A stretch of 64,000 nucleotides of DNA. Origin: Rhodobacteraceae bacterium Alg238-R152 (GTDB taxonomy: Bacteria > Pseudomonadota > Alphaproteobacteria > Rhodobacterales > Rhodobacteraceae). Shown here piece after piece: positions 26,166 to 35,641 of the stretch. The position numbers and the translations under genes were made by a program. Numbering within the stretch: the first letter of the stretch is position 1; each line of letters begins with the position of its first letter. The stretch lies in NCBI GenBank assembly GCA_900537125.1, contig UNRJ01000005.1, positions 310,001-374,000 of the forward strand, read 5' to 3'. The notes below the pieces were generated by a model, which saw only the letters and a program-made list of their open reading frames with translations, made no database searches and was not told the origin of the DNA.

Positions 26166-27149
26166 TTACCCACGGGCCCGAGTTGGTCGCTGTGCATGCA
26201 ATACCTTAAAACGGGTATCCCCGGCAACGGCCTCGACTGTTTGGAACGCATCCTGAAGGGTGGCTTCATAGGGCAAGTGCCGATTGGCCACCAACCAGAG
26301 ATGCCCTGAGGGCGCCAGCATCTTTGCCGCAGCGCGGATAAAGGATTCGCCCAACGCAGGTTCTGCTCTGCGCCCGGTGTGGAACGGTGGATTCATCACC
26401 ACCGTGTCTACGCGATGACCGGGCTTAAAGTTGGTCGCGTCCGCCCAATGAAACTGTGCCCGCTCATCCGAGAGATTTTCTTTGGCGCATTCCAGTGCGA
26501 CGTGATCAGCTTCAACAAGGTGAAGCACATCAAACGCCTGACGTTTGGCTATTTCGCAAGACAGGTAACCCCACCCAGCCCCAAGATCAGCCACAACCCG
26601 CCCAAGCTTTGGTGGCAGCGCCTCAGCCAGCATTTTTGACGCTGGATCAACGCCATCCGCACTAAACACACCTGGTCGCGTCACAAAGCGGTCTTCGACG
26701 TTACTTGACGCGCCAGCCAGCCAATCATCAAATGCCCCGCCCTCGAACCAAAACAGGCGGCCATGGGCCTTTGCGAAACTGCCCAAAACGTCGGCGCGCT
26801 TGCGACTTTCTTTGTAGAGGCCGTCAACCCCATCGGTCTTTTGACCGTCCACAATCACCAAGTCGGCGCATTTGGCGGCCCGCGCAATGAGATCTCGCGC
26901 CAGCGCCTTGGCCCTCGGAAGCACCACGACAGCGGCTGCATATGCGCCTTTTTCTATGACATCTGCATCATACCCAGCGTCCGAGAAGGCATCATAATCG
27001 GGCTTCAGGTGCTGAACCACGTGCACCTGCGCACGCGGTAAGCCGCTTAGATCATAGCCAACGCGCGGCCCAAATACGGCAATCCGTCCTTCGGACGGCA
27101 ACGACAGGCCGTAGTCATCTACGGCCAAAGACAATCGGGAATGGGACAT
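26166..27149 (-). CDS. rsmC: 16S rRNA m2G1207 methyltransferase-like protein
   Basis: A 327-residue class I methyltransferase of RsmC/RlmG architecture: a degenerate N-terminal domain (to about residue 160) and a catalytic C-terminal domain with VADLGAGWGYLSCEIA for SAM binding and MNPPFHTGR, the NPPF motif of N-methyltransferases on guanine. It would methylate 16S rRNA G1207. It is in line with clpS upstream, 27 bases away. Confidence 0.85.
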   Translation of the reverse strand: MSHSRLSLAVDDYGLSLPSEGRIAVFGPRVGYDLSGLPRAQVHVVQHLKPDYDAFSDAGYDADVIEKGAYAAAVVVLPRAKALARDLIARAAKCADLVIVDGQKTDGVDGLYKESRKRADVLGSFAKAHGRLFWFEGGAFDDWLAGASSNVEDRFVTRPGVFSADGVDPASKMLAEALPPKLGRVVADLGAGWGYLSCEIAKRQAFDVLHLVEADHVALECAKENLSDERAQFHWADATNFKPGHRVDTVVMNPPFHTGRRAEPALGESFIRAAAKMLAPSGHLWLVANRHLPYEATLQDAFQTVEAVAGDTRFKVLHAQRPTRARG

Positions 27150-27176
27150 ATTAAGCGGTGAACCGGGCGGGCCCGA

Positions 27177-27515
27177 TCACTCCTTTTCCATCGTGCACTG
27201 CAAGGGATGCTGGTTACGTTGCGCCAAATCCATCACCTGCGTGACCTTGGTTTCTGCAATTTCATGACTGAACACGCCAACAACGGCGACGCCTTTCTTG
27301 TGCACGGTCAGCATGATTTCAAACGCTTGCGCATGTGTCATGGAAAAAAATCGCTCCAACACATGCACCACAAACTCCATCGGAGTATAGTCATCATTCA
27401 GGATCATCACCTTATACAGCGGCGGCTTTTTGGTGCGCACACGTGTTTCCAGCGCGACCCCAAGGTCACCGCCATCATCGTCACTCATGCTCATGTTAAT
27501 TGTCTGCAATGGCAT
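27177..27515 (-). CDS. clpS: ClpS adaptor of ClpAP protease
   Basis: A 112-residue N-end rule adaptor. The core [25 protein letters not shown] and [27 protein letters not shown] is unmistakable, with the DD and M residues of the substrate pocket and the ClpA-binding helix. It delivers N-degron proteins to ClpA. The long frame up to 27956 is not coding beyond the family N-terminus. I use ATG 27515; ATGs at 27494 and 27488 are also possible, as none has a clear ribosome binding site. It is divergent from the HAD gene. Confidence 0.92.
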   Translation of the reverse strand: MPLQTINMSMSDDDGGDLGVALETRVRTKKPPLYKVMILNDDYTPMEFVVHVLERFFSMTHAQAFEIMLTVHKKGVAVVGVFSHEIAETKVTQVMDLAQRNQHPLQCTMEKE

Positions 27516-27602
27516 ATTCACAAGAATCCGGTTCGTGGTTTGGTGTTTATATAGCCTGAAGTTGGCTTTAGAAAAGAGGTCTGCAACAATCGGATCTTTT
27601 TC

Positions 27603-28304
27603 ATGCCTCAAACCCTCACAACCGTCGCTTTTGATGCAGATGACACTTTGTGGCACACAGATCGCTTTTTCCGGCTGACACAGGAGAAATTTGCCGCGCT
27701 TTTGGCTGACTTCGCGGATCCGATGCTCCTCGAAGAGCGCCTGATCGCAGCAGAGCGGCGCAACGTCGGGCACTATGGTTTTGGCACCAAAGGCTTTGTC
27801 CTCTCGATGATTGAAACCGCGATCGAAGTCACCGAAGAGCGGGTGCCTGCATCGGTGATTGTAGAGCTGATGGCCTGTGGTCGAGAGATGCTTAAGCACC
27901 CCATCGAATTGCTGCCACATGCCAGGGAAGTGGTTGAAACCCTTTCCAAAACCCATCGGTTGGTTTTGATCACCAAAGGCGATTTACTGGATCAAGAGCG
28001 CAAAGTTGCCCAATCCGGATTGGGTGACTTTTTTGAGTGGGTTGAGATCGTGAGCCACAAAACACCAAACACCTATTCAAAGACATTTAATCGCCATGCG
28101 GATGGACCGAAACGGGCGCTTATGGTCGGCGACTCAATGCGTTCAGACATTGTGCCGTCCTTATCGGTTGGCAGCTGGGCGGCACATGTCCCAAACGGAC
28201 CCGCTTGGGCCTTAGAACAAGCCGAGACGCCTAACGACAACGCTCGATTTGTGGCGCTTTCGTCACTGTCAGAAGTTTTGCCACTGGTCGAAGAGATCAG
28301 CTAA
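27603..28304 (+). CDS. HAD-superfamily hydrolase
   Basis: A 233-residue HAD phosphatase. Motif [12 protein letters not shown] carries the nucleophilic and acid Asp, motif II is LITKGD, and motif [14 protein letters not shown]. The helical cap (about 20-110) is of the C1 type. Such proteins dephosphorylate small phosphometabolites; the substrate cannot be told. It stands alone, 88 bases from clpS on the opposite strand. Confidence 0.85.
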   Translation: MPQTLTTVAFDADDTLWHTDRFFRLTQEKFAALLADFADPMLLEERLIAAERRNVGHYGFGTKGFVLSMIETAIEVTEERVPASVIVELMACGREMLKHPIELLPHAREVVETLSKTHRLVLITKGDLLDQERKVAQSGLGDFFEWVEIVSHKTPNTYSKTFNRHADGPKRALMVGDSMRSDIVPSLSVGSWAAHVPNGPAWALEQAETPNDNARFVALSSLSEVLPLVEEIS

Positions 28305-28495
28305 CAAGGGAATTGGGCAAGTCTTGCGGCTCACCTCCTCCAAGCCACAATATCTGCGCCTCAACTTACAAAACCAGCGCAACTTGCCAGAAACACAAGC
28401 TTTCTTCGCTTCGAACCCTGTGCTACGCTCATCCCAATAATAATTGGTCAGACCGGAAAACCGGCGGCCTGAGGCAGTAAAAAAGAGCAGGTCAC

Positions 28496-29884
28496 ATGAT
28501 GGCGCGGCGCATTCAGCCGGCCCGTTTCGGGCTATTTATGGCAACATTGGCATTTTGTGCTGTGTTGACCCCAGTGGTGTCTCTGGCGGCACCTTATGCA
28601 GCAATGGTGATTGACGCGCGGGATGGTAAAGTCTTGCATAGCCGTAACGCCGACACGCGATTGCATCCCGCCTCCCTGACCAAGATGATGACGCTCTACA
28701 TCGCCATGGAGGCGGTGGAGAATGGCGAAATCAGCTTGGACACCAAGGTGAAAATCTCCAAAAACGCAGCCGCCGAGCCCCCTTCGAAGCTGGGCTTGCA
28801 AGCGGGGCAGCGGATCGCACTGCGCTATCTCATTCGTGCTGCGGCGGTTAAATCTGCAAACGACGCCGCCACCGCCATTGGGGAGGCCATCGAGGGCTCC
28901 GAGGCGGCCTTTGCCCGCCGTATGAACCGCACCGCCAAAGCTCTAGGCATGTCCAACACCACGTTCAAAAACATGCATGGTTTGACAGAAACCGGCCACA
29001 TGTCCACAGCACGTGACATGACCACGTTGGGCCGCCATGTGCTTTACGACTACCCGGATTATTACAATCTCTTCTCCCGGCGCTCCACCAGCGCAGGCAT
29101 CAAGACGGTCAACAACACCAACCGTCGTCTGCTGGCCGCCTATAAGGGCGCTGATGGCATCAAAACCGGCTACACCCGCGCCGCAGGTTTCAATCTCGTG
29201 GCATCTGCTGAGCGCGGCAACAAACGTATCATCGCTACTGTTTTTGGCGGACGGTCCACAGCAACACGCAACGCCAAAGTGGCAGAACTTCTGGACCTTG
29301 GCTTTAACAGGTCCGCAAGCCGTGTCGCTTTGCGCGCGCCGGGGCGCCCTGCCTATCAAGGCAAAACACAACCTGTTGGCAAGACAATCCGTGTGGCCAC
29401 CGCTGTCAAAAAATCTCTGCGCCCGGTCCTGCGCCCAACAACCGCTGGAGAAGCGCAACCTTCCGTTGTTGCCGCCGCAGCGATGTCAGAAGACACTGTT
29501 GTCGCCGCTGCAACAGTCATTGAGCACGACATCCAATCCGCATTGTTAAAAGCGCAAGACAACACCGGCGTGACGCTGGTCAGTCTGAAAGAAGAGCCGA
29601 CACCGCCGCCACAACCAAAGGTCGTGACCCGCATTTCCACCGCTGGTGGGCGACATTGGGGTATCAACGTTGGCCGCTACAACAGCCGCTTTGCAGCGGA
29701 GAAAATGCTTCTCAAGACTGCGCTTGCGGAGATGTCGACGTTAGATGGTAGCCTGCGTAAGGTGGTGAAGAACTCCAGAGGGTTTGAGGCCAATTTCACG
29801 GGTATGACCAAAGAAACCGCCGATTTGGCGTGCCGCCGCCTCCAAGCACGGCAAGTCACCTGCTACACGCTGGGCCCAGGATAA
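28496..29884 (+). CDS. dacF: D-alanyl-D-alanine carboxypeptidase with SPOR domain
   Basis: A 462-residue PBP5-like serine peptidase with a signal peptide (LFMATLAFCAVLTPVVSLAAP). Catalytic motifs are SLTK (SxxK), SAN (SxN) and KTG in DGIKTGYTRAAG. A long linker (about 290-380) leads to a C-terminal SPOR domain (GRHWGINVGRYNSRFAAEKML), which binds denuded septal peptidoglycan. It trims the terminal D-Ala of the peptidoglycan stem, probably at the septum. There is a second ATG one codon in. An intrinsic terminator follows. Confidence 0.92.
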   Translation: MMARRIQPARFGLFMATLAFCAVLTPVVSLAAPYAAMVIDARDGKVLHSRNADTRLHPASLTKMMTLYIAMEAVENGEISLDTKVKISKNAAAEPPSKLGLQAGQRIALRYLIRAAAVKSANDAATAIGEAIEGSEAAFARRMNRTAKALGMSNTTFKNMHGLTETGHMSTARDMTTLGRHVLYDYPDYYNLFSRRSTSAGIKTVNNTNRRLLAAYKGADGIKTGYTRAAGFNLVASAERGNKRIIATVFGGRSTATRNAKVAELLDLGFNRSASRVALRAPGRPAYQGKTQPVGKTIRVATAVKKSLRPVLRPTTAGEAQPSVVAAAAMSEDTVVAAATVIEHDIQSALLKAQDNTGVTLVSLKEEPTPPPQPKVVTRISTAGGRHWGINVGRYNSRFAAEKMLLKTALAEMSTLDGSLRKVVKNSRGFEANFTGMTKETADLACRRLQARQVTCYTLGPG

Positions 29885-29910
29885 CGCCGTCCATAACAAT
29901 CCAACAAAAA

Positions 29911-29938
29911 TGACCGTCGCGGGACATCGCGACGGTCA
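29911..29938. terminator. Bidirectional terminator between dacF and ccoS
   Basis: TGACCGTCGCG and CGCGACGGTCA form an 11-base-pair stem with a six-base loop, with A-rich sequence before and T-rich sequence after. It ends both dacF and the convergent ccoGHIS operon. Confidence 0.9.
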
Positions 29939-29962
29939 ATTTATTTTTGCTTGAGCTGATGA

Positions 29963-30121
29963 TTAGACTTTGGGTTTGTCATCATACTGACCGGATAGGA
30001 TGCGTTGCGCATCCCCTTCCGGATCATCGTACTGGTCTGACCGCACCGTATAGATGAACCCAATCAGGCCTATCCCACCCAAGATGAGAGATATTGGTAT
30101 CAGATACGACAGAACTTGCAT
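29963..30121 (-). CDS. ccoS: cbb3 oxidase maturation protein CcoS
   Basis: A short frame of 52 residues: one membrane segment at the N-terminus (MQVLSYLIPISLILGGIGLI to about residue 24), then an acidic tail SDQYDDPEGDAQRIL, the typical CcoS layout with DQYDD. CcoS is needed for inserting cofactors into cbb3 oxidase. Its start lies one base after the ccoI stop, and it is the last gene of ccoGHIS before the terminator. Confidence 0.92.
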   Translation of the reverse strand: MQVLSYLIPISLILGGIGLIGFIYTVRSDQYDDPEGDAQRILSGQYDDKPKV

Positions 30122-30122
30122 G

Positions 30123-32312
30123 TCACCCCCTCAGGCGCAGTGCGTTTAGCGACACAGTAATCGAAGATGTGGACATCGCCAACGCTGCAATCAACGGCGT
30201 TGCCAGACCGGCCACCGCCAACGGCACCGCGATGATATTATACACTGTCGCAATACGAAAATTTTCGCGTATGCGCTTGATAGCTTGCTTGGCCGTGTCC
30301 GTCGCCTCCGGGATCGGCGACAGGTCCCCGCCCAATAGCACAATGTCTGACGCCACCCGCGCGGCATCCAATGCAGAGGCTGGAGACATGGATACGTGGG
30401 CTGAGGCCAAAGCGGCGGTGTCGTTTAGGCCATCGCCAACCATGAGCACATACTGCCCTGCTTCGGTCAAAGATCGAACCCGTTTCGCCTTATCCTCGGG
30501 CAAGGCTTCTGCAACCCATTTTCCAATACCCAACCGGCAAGCAAGGCTTTCAACTGCACCAGTTGTGTCACCCGATATCAGGATCACCTCTTTACCAGAC
30601 GCCTGCAATGTCCTCACGCATTCTTCCGCACCATCCCGCAGGGAATCTGCAAACAAGAAGGCGTCAGGCCCACGGTCCCCGATACGAAGGAACGCCGAGG
30701 TCTGGTCGCCAGCCCGGCCCCCAACCCAGCTGGCGCGTCCAAGGCGCACACGCACACCGTCAATCAGTCCTTGAGTGCCATAGCCTGGCACTTCCTCAAT
30801 TTCGCTCACGCGTGCAGGACGCACGCCGGCGGTTTGCGCGGCCTTGGTGATGGCCACACTCAGCGGGTGAGCCGAAGCCGTCGACAGTGCCAAAGCAACC
30901 GCCATATCAGCGCCCGAAATTTCTGCCATATTGGTCAGTTCTGGGGCACCAGCCGTCAGTGTTCCGGTCTTGTCAAAAACAACGGTATCAACCTGCGCCA
31001 ACCGTTCCAATGCGGTGCTGTGTTTGATCAGCATCCCTTTGCGGAACAATCGTCCTGAGGCCGCAGTTGTCACCGCTGGAACCGCTAATCCCAGCGCACA
31101 GGGACAGGTAATTATCAGAACCGCCGCCGCGATGTTAAGCGCCGTCCGCATGTCAAATGTATAAAGGTACCAGCCCAGAAAACTCAGCGCAGACAGAATG
31201 TGCACCCCAGGCGCATAAAGCTTCGCGGCCTTATCCGCCAACGACGTGTAATTCGATCGCCCGGACTCCGCCACGGCGACCAAATCAGCCATGCGGTGCA
31301 GGCTGGTCTGCTCACCAACGGCGCTTGCTCGGATCAACAATGGCCCCGTGAGATTTACTTCACCTGCGCTCACCACCTGCCCTGGCTCCGCAAAGACCGG
31401 CAATGTCTCTCCAGTCAGCAGTGACCGATCCAATTCCGACCGACCTTCTACAATCTCACCATCCACCGGCATGCGCCCACCAGGCTTTACACGGACCAGA
31501 TCACCAACGGTCAATTCTTTCACGGCAACGGTTTTATCTTTCCCATCCACAACTCGCACCGCACGTGGCACTTCGAGCGCGGCCAATTCTTCCGCAGCAG
31601 ACCGCGCAACCGCGCGCGTTCGGTGGTCCAGATACCGTCCCGCCAAGAGGAAAAACACCAATGTCAAAGCCGCATCAAAATAGGCGTGCTCGCCAGACAG
31701 GCTTGTTTCCCACAGCGATGTCGCAATGGCCAATACAATCGCCAGGACAATTGGCACGTCCATGTTCAGCCGTTTGTGTTTCAACGCGCTCCAGGCATGC
31801 ACAAAAAACGGTTTGCCTGAAAACGCGATAGTAGGCAGCGCAATCGCAGCTGAAATCCAGTGAAACATGTCACGGGTCGCGGCCTCTGCACCTGACCAAA
31901 CCGACACAGACAGCAACATGACATTCATCGACGCAAAACCGGCCACTGCCAGGCGCATCAGCAAATCGCGTCCCGCCTTGTCGGTCTGCGTCGCGCTTAA
32001 CGTTCCTGCGTCAAGTTCATGCGCCTCATATCCCACCTTTTCGAGCACGGTAGCCAAAGCTTCGGCGGTCACATCAGGATCAGCGTCCACCGAGGCGCGC
32101 TTCAACGTCAAGTTCACCCGTGCGGAATGCACCCCAGGATAAGCCGCCAGTGCCTCCTCAACCGTCGAGATACAGGCCCCGCAATGCACACTTGGCACGG
32201 ACAAAGCGATACGCGCGTTCTCCTGAATGGCTTGCTCCGCCAGCGCTTCTGCTGCTGGAGCTGCATCACAGGCCGGGCACGCTGAGATATTTGGGCGCAT
32301 CGCCGCTGTCAT
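30123..32312 (-). CDS. ccoI: Copper-translocating P1B-type ATPase CcoI (FixI)
   Basis: A 729-residue P-type ATPase. An N-terminal ferredoxin-like metal-binding domain has CGAC (VHCGACIS), preceded by CPACD. The membrane CPC motif ITCPCALGLAVP, phosphorylation site DKTGTLTAG and hinge GDGLNDTAAL are all present. It exports copper to the periplasm for cbb3 oxidase assembly. It starts three bases after ccoH and stops one base before ccoS, so co-translation is likely. Confidence 0.95.
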   Translation of the reverse strand: MTAAMRPNISACPACDAAPAAEALAEQAIQENARIALSVPSVHCGACISTVEEALAAYPGVHSARVNLTLKRASVDADPDVTAEALATVLEKVGYEAHELDAGTLSATQTDKAGRDLLMRLAVAGFASMNVMLLSVSVWSGAEAATRDMFHWISAAIALPTIAFSGKPFFVHAWSALKHKRLNMDVPIVLAIVLAIATSLWETSLSGEHAYFDAALTLVFFLLAGRYLDHRTRAVARSAAEELAALEVPRAVRVVDGKDKTVAVKELTVGDLVRVKPGGRMPVDGEIVEGRSELDRSLLTGETLPVFAEPGQVVSAGEVNLTGPLLIRASAVGEQTSLHRMADLVAVAESGRSNYTSLADKAAKLYAPGVHILSALSFLGWYLYTFDMRTALNIAAAVLIITCPCALGLAVPAVTTAASGRLFRKGMLIKHSTALERLAQVDTVVFDKTGTLTAGAPELTNMAEISGADMAVALALSTASAHPLSVAITKAAQTAGVRPARVSEIEEVPGYGTQGLIDGVRVRLGRASWVGGRAGDQTSAFLRIGDRGPDAFLFADSLRDGAEECVRTLQASGKEVILISGDTTGAVESLACRLGIGKWVAEALPEDKAKRVRSLTEAGQYVLMVGDGLNDTAALASAHVSMSPASALDAARVASDIVLLGGDLSPIPEATDTAKQAIKRIRENFRIATVYNIIAVPLAVAGLATPLIAALAMSTSSITVSLNALRLRG

Positions 32313-32315
32313 GGG

Positions 32316-32780
32316 TCAGCTCTTGTCCACGCGCAGGACCACGCGTTGCTCAAAGGATGTGCCATCAAGCGCAGTTGCCGTCATGCGAATATTCCAGTTT
32401 CCGGGCGCCAATTCTTCGCGTGCCACATAGGCCTTGCCGTCAAACTGAAAATCCGGCGTACGATCGTCTTGAACATGTGTTGCCCGTCCCAGCACCGCAT
32501 CCAAATTCGAAACCTGAACAGGAGTCCCAGAGTCATCCGTAATTGACAGGACCAACAAACCACCTTTGGCGTGGGCGCTCACATCCCACCCCAGCGCTTC
32601 CTGTGCGTTGCGGCGCTCATCAAAGCTTTGGCTTGCAACGTAGGAGTTCTTCACCTCCAGCCCAGGAAATGTCGCCACCGCATTCCAAGCCAATGCAAGA
32701 TTGACCGCAATGATGATGCCAAAGGCCCCGACAAAAACCATTAGGAAATGTTTGCCGGTGAATTCTCTCTCAGCCATCAC
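32316..32780 (-). CDS. ccoH: cbb3 oxidase assembly protein CcoH (FixH)
   Basis: A 154-residue FixH protein with one N-terminal membrane segment (LMVFVGAFGIIIAVNLALAW) and a periplasmic beta domain ending in FEQRVVLRV. It stays associated with cbb3 subunits during assembly. It overlaps ccoG by four bases and starts with ATGATG, so either of two codons can be the start. Confidence 0.92.
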   Translation of the reverse strand: MMAEREFTGKHFLMVFVGAFGIIIAVNLALAWNAVATFPGLEVKNSYVASQSFDERRNAQEALGWDVSAHAKGGLLVLSITDDSGTPVQVSNLDAVLGRATHVQDDRTPDFQFDGKAYVAREELAPGNWNIRMTATALDGTSFEQRVVLRVDKS

Positions 32781-34213
32781 TGACCCTTTCCATTAAATAC
32801 AGTGTCTTTGTGTACACGGTCGCCATTGCCGGCGTCTTCAAACCAGAAGCGGAATGGTGTCAGGCTGCCATCTGCGGGCACAGATCCCGCCGGTGCTATG
32901 ACATAGACCCGCTGAATGCGCATCTGATCCGCTTGTACTTGTACCGTTTCGTAAGGTGTCCCCTCAAGCTGAACCCGCAAAGTAGAGTCCCCTTTGATCG
33001 AGATCCTGAACATTCGGTCTTCGCCATGTTTGTTGCGAAGCCGCACCTCATAGGTGTTGCGAATGGACCCGTCAGACAGTGTTACAAAAGTTGGGTTACG
33101 GACTGGCGCAACGGTTGCTTCGATGTCCGACCGCATAAACAACGCCACCACCAAACCAATGCCAACAAGAGACCACAGTGACGTGTACATAATGGTGCGC
33201 GGACGGAAGACGTGTTTCCAGATACTTTTGGGTGGCTTGCCCCCCCGCTCATTCTCTTCATCTGACAAAGCGAGGTAATCGATCAAACCGCGAGGTTTTC
33301 CGATCTTTTCCATCACGTCATCACAGGCATCAATACAAAGCGCACATGTGATGCACTCCATCTGTTGGCCATCGCGAATGTCGATACCAACAGGGCAAAC
33401 ATTTACACACGCCATGCAATCAATACAGTCCCCAAGATCCGTGTCTTCCGTGCGCTTACCTTTACCCCGCGGTTCGCCCCGCCACTCGCGATAGCCCACT
33501 GTCAGCGTGTCTTCATCCATCATCGCGGCTTGGATACGCGGCCAGGGACAGGCATAAATACAAATCTGCTCCCGCGCGAAGCCTCCAAAAAAGAAAGTGG
33601 TGAAGGTCAAAATCGCGATTGTTGTATAGGCAGCCGGATGCGCGTTTCCGGTGACAAGATCCAATGCAAGTGTTGGCGCGTCAGCGAAATAAAAAACCCA
33701 AGCACCGCCGGTTGCCATCGCGATCAAAAGCCAGGTGATCCACTTGGTGATGCGGAGGCGCACCTTCCGAAAGTCGAGTTTTTTCTGTCGATGCAGGCGC
33801 AGCCGCGCGTTGCGATCCCCTTCGATCCAGCGTTCCACCAAAATGAACAGGTCTGTCCAAACGGTTTGTGGACAGGCGTAGCCACACCAAACACGTCCCA
33901 GGGCAGAGGTGAACAAAAACAGGCCGAGACCAGCCATAATCAAAAGACCCGCGACAAAATAGAACTCGTGCGGCCAGATTTCGATCATGAAAAAGAAGAA
34001 ACGGCGGTTCGCAATGTCGATCAGCACGGCCTGATCAGGCAAGCTGGATCCCCGATCCCAGCGCAGCAACGGAGTGAGGTAATAGATCCCCAACGTCACC
34101 GCCATGATAATCCATTTTAGATTGCGAAACGGGCCATAAACCCGCTTCGGAAAGATTGGCTCGCGCGCCTCGTACAGGGACGGTGCAGGACTTTTGCTCA
34201 CGGAATCACTCAC
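32777..34213 (-). CDS. ccoG: cbb3 oxidase assembly ferredoxin-like protein CcoG (RdxB/FixG)
   Basis: A 478-residue membrane protein with five or so membrane segments and two 4Fe-4S motifs, CIDCMACVNVCP and CITCALCIDAC, plus CGYACPQTVW and CIYACPWPR. CcoG reduces copper for insertion into the CcoN subunit. The frame is open to 34288, but that would include the FnrL box; I chose GTG 34213. No good ribosome binding site is visible, so the start is uncertain by several codons. It leads the ccoGHIS operon. Confidence 0.92.
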   Translation of the reverse strand: MSDSVSKSPAPSLYEAREPIFPKRVYGPFRNLKWIIMAVTLGIYYLTPLLRWDRGSSLPDQAVLIDIANRRFFFFMIEIWPHEFYFVAGLLIMAGLGLFLFTSALGRVWCGYACPQTVWTDLFILVERWIEGDRNARLRLHRQKKLDFRKVRLRITKWITWLLIAMATGGAWVFYFADAPTLALDLVTGNAHPAAYTTIAILTFTTFFFGGFAREQICIYACPWPRIQAAMMDEDTLTVGYREWRGEPRGKGKRTEDTDLGDCIDCMACVNVCPVGIDIRDGQQMECITCALCIDACDDVMEKIGKPRGLIDYLALSDEENERGGKPPKSIWKHVFRPRTIMYTSLWSLVGIGLVVALFMRSDIEATVAPVRNPTFVTLSDGSIRNTYEVRLRNKHGEDRMFRISIKGDSTLRVQLEGTPYETVQVQADQMRIQRVYVIAPAGSVPADGSLTPFRFWFEDAGNGDRVHKDTVFNGKGQ

Positions 34214-34267
34214 ATGTTTGGAGAGGAGATTTTCTCGATCTTGTTCCAACGATTGGACGCCAGAACA

Positions 34268-34281
34268 TTGACCTGTGTCAA
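34268..34281 (-). promoter_or_regulatory. FnrL box upstream of ccoG
   Basis: TTGACCTGTGTCAA matches TTGAY-N4-RTCAA. Its centre lies about 61 bases before the ccoG start, so a -41.5 position would give a leader of about 20 bases, a good fit for class II activation of ccoGHIS under low oxygen. Confidence 0.8.
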
Positions 34282-34334
34282 ATCTCACATTTCTGACTCA
34301 CCTTTTACACTCTCGGGGTTGGAACCTCCCTGCG

Positions 34335-35330
34335 TCAGAGTAGCTCTGCGCGCATTTGCGCAGGGGTGCGACCGGTCCAATTTTGGAAGGCACGATAGAA
34401 GGAATTGGGGTCGCGATAGGCCAGCAAATAGGAGATTTCTTCCACGCTCATGTCCGCTTGACGCAAGTAATGTAAGGATAAATCGGAACGCGTGTCATCC
34501 AGAACCGATTGGAAGGTCTGCCCTTCGTTGCTCAGATGACGCTGCAAGCTGCGGCGGCTTGTCACAAGTCGGTCACTTACCGCATCCACAGACGCTTGGC
34601 CGGCAGGCAGGAGCTCCAAAAGCGCATTGCGCACCCGCACTGCCATTGGAAGATTGCGACGATGCTCCGCCAGTTGCCGCGTCAGCTCGCGCTCAAATCC
34701 GGCCCAAAGCTGCGGGTTTTCCGAGATCAAAGGTCGATATGCATCTTCCCGCGTCAAAGTCAGCCTGGGGCGCGGTGAAATCACTGCTTTGCGGCCATAG
34801 TGACGATCAAAAATCGCCTGATCGTCCATAAATTCCGGCACCCCTACCTCCACCGGCAGAAAATCCACTCCGGTAAACGTGCGGCACATCTCGAGGAAAT
34901 ACACCATCTCAAACGCAGCCATACATTTGGGAACATCCAAATTGGGTTCGGCCACATCAATATCCAGAACAAGATGCGACTCGGTTTCGGAAACCAACAG
35001 CTTGATGGGTGCAACCAAGGGCTTAAACACCGCTTTGCGCCGCAAACCCGTGGCGATGTTTGGGCTGCACGAAAAGGCAAAAGCTGCGGGAATAAATGGT
35101 CCCCGCGCCATCGCCTTGGCCATCTCCACCACCACTTTGGGATCGTCGATTTCTTCTGAAATCGCGTCCCAAAGCGTGAAGAACTGCTGCGCGGTGACCC
35201 CTCGGTTCTCCGTATCAAAGAGATCAACCGGCATCTGGGCGCGCCGCAGCACACGTTCAGGAGAAATCCCGGAAGACCGCAACAGACCACCTGTCGATTT
35301 GTGGACCGGATATCGAACCTGCTTGTGCAT
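34335..35330 (-). CDS. AraC-family regulator between the two cco operons
   Basis: A 331-residue AraC protein: an N-terminal ligand domain of about 220 residues of the arabinose-binding-like type, then two helix-turn-helix units (ASVDAVSDRLVTSRRSLQRHL and MSVEEISYLLAYRDPNSFYRAFQNWTG). AAGGAGG is placed before the ATG at 35330, so the upstream extension to 35402 is rejected. It lies between ccoP and ccoG and has an FnrL box far upstream. It could link another signal to cbb3 expression or control an unrelated target; the ligand is unknown. Confidence 0.88.
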   Translation of the reverse strand: MHKQVRYPVHKSTGGLLRSSGISPERVLRRAQMPVDLFDTENRGVTAQQFFTLWDAISEEIDDPKVVVEMAKAMARGPFIPAAFAFSCSPNIATGLRRKAVFKPLVAPIKLLVSETESHLVLDIDVAEPNLDVPKCMAAFEMVYFLEMCRTFTGVDFLPVEVGVPEFMDDQAIFDRHYGRKAVISPRPRLTLTREDAYRPLISENPQLWAGFERELTRQLAEHRRNLPMAVRVRNALLELLPAGQASVDAVSDRLVTSRRSLQRHLSNEGQTFQSVLDDTRSDLSLHYLRQADMSVEEISYLLAYRDPNSFYRAFQNWTGRTPAQMRAELL

Positions 35331-35590
35331 TTGCGCCTCCTTCACGTGAGACCAACATAGGTCACATGGCGCGGTTCGCCAACCAAATGGCGCGATCTGC
35401 AAAAACCGAAGGGGAGGATAGCGGGTGCCAATCTTTCCAGGAAACGCGCGAACAGGACGGAAAGATCGACACCCAGTGAGCAGAACCGATTACGGCGTGC
35501 TGCCCTTGAAACAGTTTTAACAAACCGAGTCGTGCAAAAACTTGATCTTTGTCAAATCAGGTAAAAAATCCATCCAAACACCACAAAAAA
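35331..35590. other. Gap between the AraC gene and ccoP
   Basis: About 260 bases before the ccoP terminator carry the araC ribosome binding site and, at 35542-35555, an FnrL box. No small gene or RNA is apparent in the rest. Confidence 0.5.
35542..35555 (-). promoter_or_regulatory. FnrL box upstream of the AraC regulator
   Basis: TTGATCTTTGTCAA fits TTGAY-N4-RTCAA. It lies 212 bases before the araC start, giving a leader of about 170 bases if it activates from -41.5. It sits just downstream of the ccoNOQP terminator, so it cannot serve that operon. Confidence 0.65.
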
Positions 35591-35618
35591 GGACCGCACT
35601 GATTTCTCAGAGCGGTCC
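35591..35618 (-). terminator. Terminator of ccoNOQP
   Basis: GGACCGC and GCGGTCC close a stem with an inner CTGA/TCAG helix. On the minus strand it is followed by six T. It lies 23 bases after the ccoP stop. Confidence 0.85.
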
Positions 35619-35641
35619 AAATTTTCGACGATGGCGTGTGA

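Noticed and set aside
27516-27956. N-terminal extension of the clpS frame
   Set aside because: The extension is antisense to the HAD gene, overlaps its start, and ClpS proteins begin near residue 147 of this frame.
34214-34288. N-terminal extension of ccoG
   Set aside because: It would place the FnrL box inside the coding region and does not match CcoG N-termini.
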